From positions 1 through 64,000 of the forward strand of contig JAHQRK010000060.1 in the NCBI GenBank assembly GCA_019828595.1: DNA of 64,000 nucleotides. The letters run 5' to 3'. The position numbers were made by a program, and so were the translations under genes. Origin of the DNA: Aphanomyces cochlioides (taxonomy: Eukaryota > Oomycota > Saprolegniomycetes > Saprolegniales > Verrucalvaceae). Shown piece after piece: positions 31,781-44,000 of the stretch. A model generated the notes under the pieces. It searched no databases. It was not told the origin of the DNA and saw nothing but the letters and a program-made list of their open reading frames with translations. Position 1 is the stretch's first letter; each line of letters begins with the position of its first letter.

Positions 31781-34553
31781 GAGTACAGATGAAAATGAGT
31801 AGAATGGAGGGGTCAGAGGGGAGGTTGAAATGGATTGATGCAGGGGATAGAAGCCTTAGAGTTGATCGTCCTCCAAATCGAGGGGATCAATTTCGTCGGC
31901 GTTCATGGAGTGGTGAGCTTTGCTGCAGAGCTCGTCGATGTGGTAATTGTTGGTGATGCTTTTGAGCATCGAGATGGCCGACAAGACGGGAGCCGGCAAA
32001 GTGAACTTCTCGAGATTGTCGCTGAAGTTTTCGATCAAAGCAAACAGCGACCAGTCCGTCAAGCAGTTGGTGTCAGGCAATCTTGTTGCTTCTTGGTTCA
32101 ATAGAACAGTCAGTGCCTCCGAGTTTGTGTAGAGGTCTGGGGCCCGATTTGAGAGGAATAAGTCAATCGTAGCAAGTGCAAAGAGGATGCGCTTGATCTC
32201 TGGTATGTCCGTGGTCAATTCTTCCAAGATTTCTGACGGGTGAATCTTGTATTGAGCCATGAAGTTGACGTGATGTTTGTAGTTGTGAGGTTTGCCTTGA
32301 GCTTTTAACAAAGCCATCTTGCGCTCAATAGTCTTGGTTGCAACAAGTGACTGAAACAAACTGAGGTCTTCATCTTGTGCGTACATAGCATGTGCAACGA
32401 GCTGAGGATCATCTCGCAAAATGCGTTGACATTCGGTGATACTGCCTTCGACTTTCTTGTCTCGAATGATCTTCTTCGCCAATTCGAGGTGGGCTGCAGC
32501 AGACTTGTTAAGTCGTTGTTTCTTCGCTTTGCCTTTGGTCTTTTTCGGGCGTGGCGCACTTGAATCTTCCAATACAATTCGAGGCACTGCAAAGTCTTCA
32601 AACGAGAGTTCCACGTCGTCTTCTTCGAGGATATGAAAACGGTTGGATGTCGGCAGGGGATCCAAACGTGGGGACGAAGGCAAAGTACGTTTTGGAGCTG
32701 GTCCAGACCGGTAGCCCGTTACCAATTGAAGGTCCAGCGAGTTCTTGGGCTGCTCACTTGGTGGAGCAAGAGCGGGCGATTCGTTGGTAGACATTTCCAC
32801 ATCTTCTTGTTGTTTGTCTTGTCCATTGTTGTTAGGGGGATCGCTGTCACCAGACATATCGACATCAGAGCCATGAGAAGGAGCTGTTGGCTGTGGTTGT
32901 TCATCTTGACGATCTCCAGATGCCTCAGTTGAGTCGGCCTCGCCTTCCGCATTTGTTCCAGGGTCTTGATCATGATCGTCTCCATCAGGTTCAGGTTCTT
33001 TTTCTCCTGACGGAGGAGATTTTGCCGCTGCCTTGGCCGCTTTTGCCTTCGCTTTTTCAGCCTTGGCCTCTGCACGTCGTGAAACAATCGACGGAGGCAA
33101 TGTCTTGTTCAGAGCAGCGATCTTGTGCTGAAACACGACGACAAAAGGCTGACCCGACGGATCCGTAATGGTGATTTCGCGTAGTGCGTCGCCGGATTTT
33201 GGCACCAACACTGCAGGAGGCGCAGGCGACTTGAAAATGACTCTCAAATGCGGCGACTTGATGTTCTGACCAGCAGTAGGGTTGAATGCTGCTATCACTG
33301 ACTTGGTCAATGCAGCCATTTTCTTGACAATCGCCTTGGCCATCGAAGGGTGACTGACCTTGTTGAACGTAACGTAGTAGTTGTTGCCATAACGCGAGTA
33401 CTTGGGAACCAGGAAGTCTTTGCCACCAAGTCGAAACGTTGTGCCTCCCATTTCCACGCACGTAGACAAGTTGTAACTTGAGATCACAATGGTCTGTGGG
33501 TTCTTCTTGTGGATCAAAATGTTCGGAAATTTGGAGCCCCATAACGAACCAGGATTTTCCTTGACAAATTGATCGCAGATGACTTTTTCGGACCAGTCCT
33601 TGTAGCCTTCGCCCAACTTGACTGTGAGCTCGTACACTTGGGACTGGGGAGTGAGCAAAATGTTTTCAATGAAGGCGTCCATGTCACCAGAGTCTTTGTA
33701 GAATGCGTCCGCCATGGCCTCGCATCGCGCAATATCGTCATCGGCAACAGCATGAGCACCAGTGTTGCGGTGTTTCGCGCCTTTGGGGGCATTGCCTTGC
33801 TTGGCATCTTTCTTGGACGAAGCTGAATCCTTGCCGGGAGTCTTTTGCGTCCATGGATTGGCCTTTTCAGCGTTTTGTTGCTCTTGATCGCCTTGTATTT
33901 TGTCTGCCGCGGTAGGAGGATCAACAGCGCCATTTCCTTGAGCAACGGATTTGTCGACAATGTCTTGATTTGACTGGTCATTGTCATTGTTTGTCGATTG
34001 TTCCTCTTGAATAACTTCTCCAGGAGTATCACACGGCTTCGCTTGGCCGTTAATGTCGCCTGACCCATCCACCTCCGAGTGAATTTGAGTATTTCCCTCG
34101 TCGGTTAAGGCCTCGGTTTCAGTAGAATCCTTCCCCTCGGCGTCTCCAGAGACCATATCCACGTCCTCTTGAGATTTTTCTTCTTCCTCTCCCGTTCTAG
34201 GAGGCTCAGCACAGGGGGCGACGCGGTTGGTGGCTGCTGGCTCAGTCCCATTGGTCACGAGAAAGGCCGGGGCCAGACCCCCAGTGACAGGGGTAGAAGG
34301 GGAATCCATGCCATCCCCGCAGCACGGTGACTGGGGTACACCATTGCTCCGGCGAGAACCCAAATCGGGATACCGCCCCCGCCCCTCCGAAGAGGCCCCT
34401 GGGGGGAAGTAGACAGAACCGCAGGGTGTGCCCATAGGGGGGGCCCTCGTAGCCTCTAGGGCTGGCATGGACCCCGTTTTCTCGCCGCCTTCACTGGGGA
34501 TCGACTCCAATTGGAGTCCAGGGAAGCAGCCACCACAGGCACAAGGCCCCAGT

Positions 34554-34568
34554 GGTTCGCCCTCCTGA
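34554..34568. repeat. Target-site duplication of I8 (second copy 35706-35720)
   Basis: GGTTCGCCCTCCTGA, 15 bp. The nick follows GA, the clearest exception to the GG rule. The first G is shared with the I8 5' end, so the boundary is uncertain by one base. Confidence 0.93.
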
Positions 34569-35705
34569 TTAAATGAGTTGTATTAACCTTATTTTTGAGC
34601 AAAAGCCCTAATGACTTACTAATTTGCCTCGTACTGTATAAATAGAACTTGGAAAACAGAATATGGCAAAGTGGTCATTGAACAGGAGATGAAGTGAGTG
34701 AGCCGTTAGCTCACTCATGAAACGACGCTGTCAGGAATGGCGTGTTGACGTAACCAGGGGTCCGAAGATAGATGCTTGAGCACATTGAATACCTTGGTGT
34801 ATCCCTTCTTGAGAGGGAGATCAACCAGGAGCTGTTGTAGATGTAGCTTGATCAAAGAGGCAGCATGAATGGCAACTTCCATCGGACTCTTCGCTGTGAG
34901 GTCGGGTCGAAAGGTGCGATCGGCACGTTGGAGCCATATTTGATAATACACGCAGGCTCGGACAATCGGCCAGATCTTCAGATAGCCACGGATGTAGTAT
35001 CCATCGGACGGCTTGGGCGTCTCGTAGAACATTTCCAGACACGTGGACGGAAAGGAACACTCGAGCAGTCGCTGGATCGCCTTGAAGAAATACCAAACAG
35101 ATTGACCATATCCACAAGAGAACAGGAAATGCTCGTACGTCTCATTGACACGACAGAAGACACACGTCGGCTTGGGGTCTTGGTACTGAAACAGATATTG
35201 CATGGCGTTGGCGCGGAGAAGGGTCTTGAAAATGAACTCTCCATATCGAGGGAGAATGTGGTCGGGTTGGAGGAAGGCGGCAAGTTGGGTAAGGCGCTTG
35301 GGGTCTTCGTAAAAGTTGGATGGCAGGTTGAGATGCTTGGTAGGAAGAATGGACGAGCTGACAGCTGGAGAAGCTCTGATCTTAGCCGATTTCGAAGTCG
35401 CAAACGCCAACAAGATCGGACTCGAGTCAGGGTGAATCATCCAGTGCCATTCCATCCATTCAGAGCTTGGCGTCGGCAAGTGGAACACGGGAGCATCCTC
35501 TTCAGAAACAATCTCAAACAATCGTGATAACTTGGTCACCAAGATTGAGATCCATTGTTTCGTTGGAGGGACAAAATTGGCTTGGCGGCAGGCACGGTTG
35601 ATTTTGTCAAACAAGATCGAAGCTGGCCAAACTCGCTGACACGGAGTCAACAAATGCGACAACTTCGTGATGTGAAGCGAAGCCAATACATTGGCTTGGT
35701 CTTGC
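34569..35705 (-). mobile_element. LINE copy I8: 5'-truncated insertion in I7 ORF1
   Basis: 1,137 bp: the 3' UTR plus the last 330 or so ORF2 codons, truncated at CTTGCG. It shares the GCAAAAGCCC 3' UTR variant with E7, which suggests the same or a closely related source copy. Confidence 0.95.
34715..35705 (-). pseudogene. ORF2 C-terminal fragment of I8
   Basis: Encodes about residues 1023-1352, including the C-x2-C-x7-H-x4-C motif, but no endonuclease or reverse transcriptase. It is open and in frame with the ORF1 N-terminus of I7 upstream, so it could be translated as part of a fusion. Confidence 0.9.
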
Positions 35706-36935
35706 GGTTCGCCCTCCTGAGTGAGGGCTTCGCTAGACAAGTTAACGACAGTGGTCTGGGGGTCAACCACTGACCCACTGAGGTTGACCCCTCCTGGAAC
35801 TCCGGCGAGTGGAGCACCAGGTGAAGCGCTGGTGGAGCGAGACGCAGATTGGTCTCCAGAGACGCTGTTGGGGTCGAACTCGACCTCCACTTCGGCCCTA
35901 GGGTTAGGTGTAGAGACATTACTCACACCACTTCCGCCATCCTGATTGGACGACGAAAGTGGGTGAGGTGATACAATACCTGGAATGATGGTGACTCCGT
36001 GAGTGTTGGTCTCACGGAGCTCGGAACAGCTGTTGGCGTTGGACATTTTGAGCGCGGCGGCACTTGATAACTTCTTGACTTGAGGGGTACGAGGCAAATT
36101 CGGAAGTTGTCGGCGTTCATGGAGTGGTGAGCTTTGCTGCAGAGCTCGTCGATGTGGTAATTGTTGGTGATGCTTTTGAGCATCGAGATGGCCGACAAGA
36201 CGGGAGCCGGCAAAGTGAACTTCTCGAGATTGTCGCTGAAGTTTTCGATCAAAGCAAACAGCGACCAGTCCGTCAAGCAGTTGGTGTCAGGCAATCTTGT
36301 TGCTTCTTGGTTCAATAGAACAGTCAGTGCCTCCGAGTTTGTGTAGAGGTCTGGGGCCCGATTTGAGAGGAATAAGTCAATCGTAGCAAGTGCAAAGAGG
36401 ATGCGCTTGATCTCTGGTATGTCCGTGGTCAATTCTTCCAAGATTTCTGACGGGTGAATCTTGTATTGAGCCATGAAGTTGACGTGATGTTTGTAGTTGT
36501 GAGGCTTGCCTTGAGCTTTTAACAAAGCCATCTTGTGCTCAATAGTCTTGGTTGCAACAAGTGACTGAAACAAACTGAGGTCTTCATCTTGTGCGTACAT
36601 AGCATGTGCAACGAGCTGAGGATCATCTCGCAAAATGCGTTGACATTCGGTGATACTGCCTTCGACTTTCTTGTCTCGAATGATCTTCTTCGCCAATTCG
36701 AGGTGGGCTGCAGCAGACTTGTTAAGTCGTTGTTTCTTCGCTTTGCCTTTGGTCTTTTTCGGGCGTGGCGCACTTGAATCTTCCAATACAATTCGAGGCA
36801 CTGCAAAGTCTTCAAACGAGAGTTCCACGTCGTCTTCTTCGAGGATATGAAAACGGTTGGATGTCGGCAGGGGATCCAAACGTGGGGACGAAGGCAAAGT
36901 ACGTTTTGGAGCTGGTCCAGACCGGTAGCCCGTTA

Positions 36936-36952
36936 CCAATTGAAGGTCCAGC
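36936..36952. repeat. Target-site duplication of P2 (second copy 40074-40090)
   Basis: CCAATTGAAGGTCCAGC, 17 bp, in H ORF1. P2 faces the other way, so the leading CC is the complement of the GG found before other insertions. Confidence 0.95.
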
Positions 36953-39928
36953 TGGATCGAGTGCGAGACCTTCAAAAGCAAATTCACGAGCTGCAAGATC
37001 GAGACAAGCAGTTTCGTCAAGACCAGGCGTTCCAACTTCACTTGTACAAAGCAGAGCGCTCGTCCAAGTTCCACTTCATGTCCCCTGTCCCTACCCCTTG
37101 AAGAAGACAGTCTTCAAAGAGTTGGTGGATGTCAATGGAAATGTTGTCTCCAATCAACAAGGCATGTCTGACGTCCTGGTCGACTACTACAAGGACTTGT
37201 TTGCAGCTCCCGAGGTGCAGCGATCTGGAGACGAAGTGTCGTCATTTCTGACCCCATTGACTCGACACAAGCAACTGCCAGAGCAAGCCCAGAAAGAGCT
37301 GTCGGCTCCCTTGCGCGCCAACGAGTTCTATCATGCTATTCGACACAGCAGTTCGAACTCAGCGCCAGGTCCCAACGCTCTGCCATTCGAAGTCCTCAAA
37401 CTTGCACCTCACAAGTGGTCGTTGGTATTGGAGCTGCTATTCACACACCAGCTCCATTCTCACCCTCGCTTGACTCCCATGCAACTTGTCAGTACGCTGG
37501 TGTTGCTGCACAAGAAAGGCCCCAAGTCACAAGCCAAGAACTATCGGCCCATTAGCCTACTCAACACGGATGTGAAAATCCTGACGAGTATTCTGGCTTA
37601 TCGACTTCAGCGCCACATTCGACACATCATCCACCCGGACCAGCAAGGCTTTATCCGTCGAAGCAATATCCAAACCAATATTGCACGACTGGATGACATG
37701 CTGCACCACATCAAACTACACAGTCCGTCCTCGATGGTGGCACTGCTTGACTTTGAGAAAGCTTTTGATCGCGTGGACCACGCGTACTTGCTCCGCGTCC
37801 TCCGTCACTATGGCTTTCCCGAAACCTTTGTTGACATGGTTCGCGTACTGTACTCGGGCCGCAAGTCTCGCATCTTGGTGAACGGCTTCTTGTCCAAGCC
37901 AGTTCACATCTCACGCGGTGTGTTGCAAGGTGATCCACTGTCGCCACTTCTGTTTGTGATCGCTTTGGAACCGATGTGCCAACTCCTACGGCAACACTCC
38001 AACTATGGCATCAAGTGTGGGGATCGCTACCACACTGGGAGTTACTTTGCCGACGACTCGCAACTCTATGCGGCAAATGAGACGTGCCTCCACCGGCAGC
38101 TTGCATTGGTTCAAACCTTTTGCGACAAGTCTGGTTTCCGACTCAACGTAGACAAGACCCAAATTCTGACCTACAGCCAGTTGAATGGGAACCTTGCCTC
38201 ACTACAAGTTACTTCCGACAGTCCCGTGAAGGCTCTTGGTATCTTGGTTGCGCCCAATCTTTCTCCATTGGCACGTTTCAATTACGTGTTTGAGAAGTTT
38301 GTGGCTCGCTTGTCTTTGTGGCTCTACAAGGCTCGAACCATGGCCGGAAAAGTCACTATCCTGCACAGCATATGTCTGCCTGTGTTATGGTACCAACTGG
38401 CTTTTGTCCCTGCCGACAAAGACCTGGCCAAAAAGATCGACAAGGCCATGCTTCAATTTATGCATGGTGAAGAAATCAACCCATCCTCCTCTGTCCATGG
38501 CCTCCGTTTGATCAAAAAGGAGATCATATTCATGCCGAAGAAGTCCGGTGGCTTAGGCCTGCACCATGCACTTGCTTTATGGCAACAACACAACCGCTCT
38601 GTCATGATCAGATGCATTCAAGCCATCACCACCCCACCCCGCAAGTCTGCCATGTCCGCCTGGATTACGCCGGGCTATACTCTCCTCGAGAAGGCTTTTC
38701 ATCCATGGGGTTCCCCCGAGATCTCCTCTTGGCAAATGGCTCTTCTGCATTCATCAGACGACTGTACAAGAATCCCAATATCACTCCAATGTGGAAAGCC
38801 TTATTGAGTAGCTGGTTTGAATCCCGCTGGACTCCGTACGGCTGTCCAAATCACATCTCATCTTTGGATGTTCCCCTTTGGCACAACTCGTATCTGCCTG
38901 GACTCGAAGACCTATACGATCAGTGCTCTACATCGACGCAAGACCAAGCCAATGTATTGGCTTCGCTTCACATCACGAAGTTGTCGCATTTGTTGACTCC
39001 GTGTCAGCGAGTTTGGCCAGCTTCGATCTTGTTCGACAAAATCAACCGTGCCTGCCGCCAAGCCAATTTTGTCCCTCCAACGAAACAATGGATCTCAATC
39101 TTGGTGACTAAGTTATCACGATTGTTTGAGATTGTTTCTGAAGAGGATGCTCCCGTGTTCCACTTGCCGACGCCAAGCTCTGAATGGATGGAATGGCACT
39201 GGATGATTCACCCTGACTCGAGTCCGATCTTGTTGGCGTTTGCGACTTCGAAATCGGCTAAGATCAGAGCTTCTCCAGCTGTCAGCTCGTCCATTCTTCC
39301 TACCAAGCATCTCAACCTGCCATCCAACTTTTACGAAGACCCCAAGCGCCTTACCCAACTTGCCGCCTTCCTCCAACCCGACCACATCCTCCCTCGATAT
39401 GGAGAGTTCATTTTCAAGACCCTTCTCCGCGCCAACGCCATGCAATATCTGTTTCAGTACCAAGACCCCAAGCCGACGTGTGTCTTCTGTCGTGTCAATG
39501 AGACGTACGAGCATTTCCTGTTCTCTTGTGGATATGGTCAATCTGTTTGGTATTTCTTCAAGACAATCCAGCGACTGCTCGAGTGTTCCTTTCCGTCCAC
39601 GTGTCTGGAAATGTTCTACGAGACGCCCAAGCCGTCCGATGGATACTACATCCGTGGCTATCTGAAGATCTGGCCGATTGTCCGAGCCTGCGTGTATTAT
39701 CAAATATGGCTCCAACGTGCCGATCGCACCTTTCGACCCGACCTCACAGCGAAGAGTCCGATGGAAGTTGCCATTCATGCTGCCTCTTTGATCAAGCTAC
39801 ATCTACAACAGCTCCTGGTTGATCTCCCTCTCAAGAAGGGATACACCAAGGTATTCAATGTGCTCAAGCATCTATCTTCGGACCCCTGGTTACGTCAACA
39901 CGCCATTCCTGACAGCGTCGTTTCATGA
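36953..39928 (+). pseudogene. ORF2 C-terminal two thirds of P2, two frameshifts
   Basis: Covers residues of about 361-1352, with the reverse transcriptase (DFEKAFDRVD, FADD) and the zinc motif. One C is missing from a 5-C run near 37097 (CCCTACCCCTTG) and one from a 6-C run near 38716 (GGTTCCCCCGAG). No native start. Stop at 39926-39928. Confidence 0.9.
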
Positions 39929-40073
39929 GTGAGCTGACGGCTCACCACTTCATCTCCTGTTCAATGACCACTTTGCCATATTCTGTTTTCCAAGTTCTAT
40001 TTATACAGTACGAGGCAAATTAGTAAGTCATTAGGGCCTTTGCTCAAAAATAAGGTTAATACAACTCATTTAA
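36953..40073 (+). mobile_element. LINE copy P2: 5'-truncated, plus strand
   Basis: 3,121 bp: ORF2 from about codon 361 to the stop, then the 3' UTR ending CATTTAA at 40073. With its 17-bp duplication it shows that plus-strand copies follow the same insertion rule as minus-strand ones. Confidence 0.96.
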
Positions 40074-41001
40074 CCAATTGAAGGTCCAGCGAGTTCTTGG
40101 GCTGCTCACTTGGTGGAGCAAGAGCGGGCGATTCGTTGGTAGACATTTCCACATCTTCTTGTTGTTTGTCTTGTCCATTGTTGTTAGGGGGATCGCTGTC
40201 ACCAGACATATCGACATCAGAGCCATGAGAAGGAGCTGTTGGCTGTGGTTGTTCATCTTGACGATCTTCAGATGCCTCAGTTGAGTCGGCCTTGCCTTCC
40301 GCATTTGTTCCAGGGTCTTGATCATGATCGTCTCCATCATGTTCAGGTTCTTTTTCTCCTGACGGAGGAGATTTTGCCGCTGCCTTGGCCGCTTTTGCCT
40401 TCGCTTTTTCAGCCTTGGCCTCTGCACGTCGTGAAACAATCGACGGAGGCAATGTCTTGTTCAGAGCAGCGATCTTGTGCTGAAACACGACGACAAAAGG
40501 CTGACCCGACGGATCCGTAATGGTGATTTCGCGTAGTGCGTCGCCGGATTTTGGCACCAGCACTGCAGGAGGCGCAGACGACTTGAAAATGACTCTCAAA
40601 TGCGGCGACTTGATGTTCTGACCAGCAGTAGGGTTGAATGCTGCTATCACTGACTTGGTCAATGCAGCCATTTTCTTGACAATCGCCTTGGCCATCGAAG
40701 GGTGACTGACCTTGTTGAACGTAACGTAGTAGTTGTTGCCATAACGCGAGTACTTGGGAACCAGGAAGTCTTTGCCACCAAGTCGAAACGTTGTGCCTCC
40801 CATTTCCACGCACGTAGACAAGTTGTAACTTGAGATCACAATGGTCTGTGGGTTCTTCTTGTGGATCAAAATGTTCGGAAATTTGGAGCCCCATAACGAA
40901 CCAGGATTTTCCTTGACAAATTGATCGCAGATGACTTTTTCGGACCAGTCCTTGTAGCCTTCGCCCAACTTGACTGTGAGCTCGTACACTTGGGACTGGG
41001 G

Positions 41002-44000
41002 TTAAATGAGTTGTATTAACCTTATTTTTGAGCAAAGGCCCTAATGACTTACTAATTTGCCTCGTACTGTATAAATAGAACTTGGAAAACAGAATATGGC
41101 AAAGTGGTCATTGAACAGGAGATGAAGTGGTGAGCCGTCAGCTCACTCATGAAACGACACTGTCAGGAATGGCGTGTTGACGTAACCAGGGGTCCGAAGA
41201 TAGATGCTTGAGCACATTGAATACCTTGGTGTATCCCTTCTTGAGAGGGAGATCAACCAGGAGCTGTTGTAGATGTAGCTTGATCAAAGAGGCAGCATGA
41301 ATGGCAACTTCCATCGGACTCTTCGCTGTGAGGTCGGGTCGAAAGGTGCGATCGGCACGTTGGAGCCATATTTGATAATACACGCAGGCTCGGACAATCG
41401 GCCAGATCTTCAGATAGCCACGGATGTAGTATCCATCGGACGGCTTGGGCGTCTCGTAGAACATTTCCAGACACGTGGACGGAAAGGAACACTCGAGCAG
41501 TCGCTGGATCGCCTTGAAGAAATACCAAACAGATTGACCATATCCACAAGAGAACAGGAAGTGCTCGTACGTCTCATTGACACGACAGAAGACACACGTC
41601 GGCTTGGGGTCTTGGTACTGAAACAGATATTGCATGGCGTTGGCGCGGAGAAGGGTCTTGAAAATGAACTCTCCATATCGAGGGAGAATGTGGTCGGGTT
41701 GGAGGAAGGCGGCAAGTTGGGTAAGGCGCTTGGGGTCTTCGTAAAAGTTGGATGGCAGGTTGAGATGCTTGGTAGGAAGAATGGACGAGCTGACAGCTGG
41801 AGAAGCTCTGATCTTAGCCGATTTCGAAGTCGCAAGCGCCAACAAGATCGGACTCGAGTCAGGGTGAATTATCCAGTGCCATTCCATCCATTCAGAGCTT
41901 GGCGTCGGCAAGTGGAACACGGGAGCATCCTCTTCAGAAACAATCTCAAACAATCGTGATAACTTGGTCACCAAGATTGAGATCCATTGTTTCGTTGGAG
42001 GGACAAAATTGGCTTGGCGGCAGGCACGGTTGATTTTGTCGAACAAGATCGAAGCTGGCCAAACTCGCTGACACGGAGTCAACAAATGCGACAACTTCGT
42101 GATGTGAAGCGAAGCCAATACATTGGCTTGGTCTTGCGTCGATGTAGAGCACTGATCGTATAGGTCTTCGAGTCCAGGCAGATACGAGTTGTGCCAAAGG
42201 GGAACATCCAAAGATGAGATGTGATTTGGACAGCCGTACGGAGTCCAGCGGGATTCAAACCAGCTACTCAATAAGGCTTTCCATATTGGAGTGATATTGG
42301 GATTCTTGTACAGTTGTCTGATGAATGCAGAAGAGCCATTTGCCAAGAGGAGATCTCGGGGGGAACCCCATGGATGAAAAGCCTTCTCGAGGAGAGTATA
42401 GCCCGGCGTAATCCAGGCGGACATGGCAGACTTGCGGGGTGGGGTGGTGATGGCTTGAATGCATCTGATCATGACAGAGCGGTTGTGTTGTTGCCATAAA
42501 GCAAGTGCATGGTGCAGGCCAAGCCACCGGACTTCTTCGGCATGAATATGATCTCCTTTTTGATCAAACGGAGGCCATGGACAGAGGAGGATGGGTTGAT
42601 TTCTTCACCATGCATAAATTGAAGCATGGCCTTGTCGATCTTTTTGGCCAGGTCTTTGTCGGCAGGGACAAAAGCCAGTTGGTACCATAACACAGGCAGA
42701 CATATGCTGTGCAGGATAGTGACTTTTCCGGCCATGGTTCGAGCCTTGTAGAGCCACAAAGACAAGCGAGCCACAAACTTCTCAAACACGTAATTGAAAC
42801 GTGCCAATGGAGAAAGATTGGGCGCAACCAAGATACCAAGAGCCTTCACGGGACTGTCGGAAGTAACTTGTAGTGAGGCAAGGTTCCCATTCAACTGGCT
42901 GTAGGTCAGAATTTGGGTCTTGTCTACGTTGAGTCGGAAACCAGACTTGTCGCAAAAGGTTTGAACCAATGCAAGCTGCCGGTGGAGGCACGTCTCATTT
43001 GCCGCATAGAGTTGCGAGTCGTCGGCAAAGTAACTCCCAGTGTGGTAGCGATCCCCACACTTGATGCCATAGTTGGAGTGTTGCCGTAGGAGTTGGCACA
43101 TCGGTTCCAAAGCGATCACAAACAGAAGTGGCGACAGTGGATCACCTTGCAACACACCGCGTGAGATGTGAACTGGCTTGGACAAGAAGCCGTTCACCAA
43201 GATGCGAGACTTGCGGCCCGAGTACAGTACGCGAACCATGTCAACAAAGGTTTCGGGAAAGCCATAGTGACGGAGGACGCGGAGCAAGTACGCGTGGTCC
43301 ACGCGATCAAAAGCTTTCTCAAAGTCAAGCAGTGCCACCATCGAGGACGGACTGTGTAGTTTGATGTGGTGCAGCATGTCATCCAGTCGTGCAATATTGG
43401 TTTGGATATTGCTTCGACAGATAAAGCCTTGCTGGTCCGGGTGGATGATGTGTCGAATGTGGCGCTGGAGTCGATAAGCCAGAATACTCGTCAGGATTTT
43501 CACATCCGTGTTGAGTAGGCTAATGGGCCGATAGTTCTTGGCCTGTGACTTGGGGCCTTTCTTGTGCAGCAACACCAGCGTACTGACAAGTTGCATGGGA
43601 GTCAAGCGAGGGTGAGAATGGAGCTGGTGTGTGAATAGCAGCTCCAATACCAACGACCACTTGTGAGGTGCAAGTTTGAGGACTTCGAATGGCAGAGCGT
43701 TGGGACCTGGCGCTGAGTTCGAACTGCTGTGTCGAATAGCATGATAGAACTCGTTGGCGCGCAAGGGAGCCGACAGCTCTTTCTGGGCTTGCTCTGGCAG
43801 TTGCTTGTGTCGAGTCAATGGGGTCAGAAATGACGACACTTCGTCTCCAGATCGCTGCACCTCGGGAGCTGCAAACAAGTCCTTGTAGTAGTCGACCAGG
43901 ACGTCAGACATGCCTTGTTGATTGGAGACAACATTTCCATTGACATCCACCAACTCTTTGAAGACTGTCTTCTTCAAGGGGGTAGGGACAGGGGACATGA

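Larger units (their letters stand above)
31856..36046 (-). pseudogene. ORF1 of I7, intact except for the I8 insertion
   Basis: 31856-34568 plus 35721-36046 sum to 3,039 nt, exactly 1,012 codons and a stop. I8 lies after about codon 109 (EALTQEG). From the ATG at 36046 the frame passes straight into I8 and gives a 443-aa fusion of the ORF1 N-terminus with the ORF2 C-terminus, ending at 34715. The downstream ORF1 remainder has no nearby native start. Confidence 0.92.
27576..36107 (-). mobile_element. LINE copy I7: full-length with target duplication, carrying I8
   Basis: Without I8 and one copy of its duplication it is 7,380 bp, with complete termini and a 14-bp target duplication. Both ORFs had intact frames before I8 landed. 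This is the best template for the family: 5' UTR 61 nt, ORF1 1,012 aa, spacer 75 nt, ORF2 1,352 aa, 3' UTR 146 nt. Confidence 0.96.
23246..41001 (-). mobile_element. LINE copy H, split by I7, P2 and E5
   Basis: The 3' terminus at 23246 lies in P. H's own sequence is 23246-27575, then 36123-36952, then 40091-41001, separated by I7 and P2, each bounded by clean target duplications. At 41001 (GGACTGGGG in ORF1) it is cut by E5, and its 5' third lies outside the window. Its 3' UTR has the AGTGGTGAG variant, which shortens the stop-codon hairpin. Confidence 0.92.
27533..41001 (-). pseudogene. ORF1 of H, split in three and 5'-incomplete
   Basis: The pieces are 27533-27575 (C-terminus), 36123-36952 and 40091-41001 (middle domain). 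Excluding I7, P2 and one copy of each target duplication, they are contiguous ORF1 sequence. It covers the middle folded region, the Ala/Lys-rich linker and the C-terminal helical region. The N-terminal part is beyond E5. Confidence 0.88.

Noticed and set aside
27621..36107. Terminal inverted repeats of a DNA transposon.
   Set aside because: The 3' motif is 45 nt inside the end, there is no transposase, and 5' truncation with variable 14-17 bp duplications and a reverse transcriptase shows LINE-type insertion.
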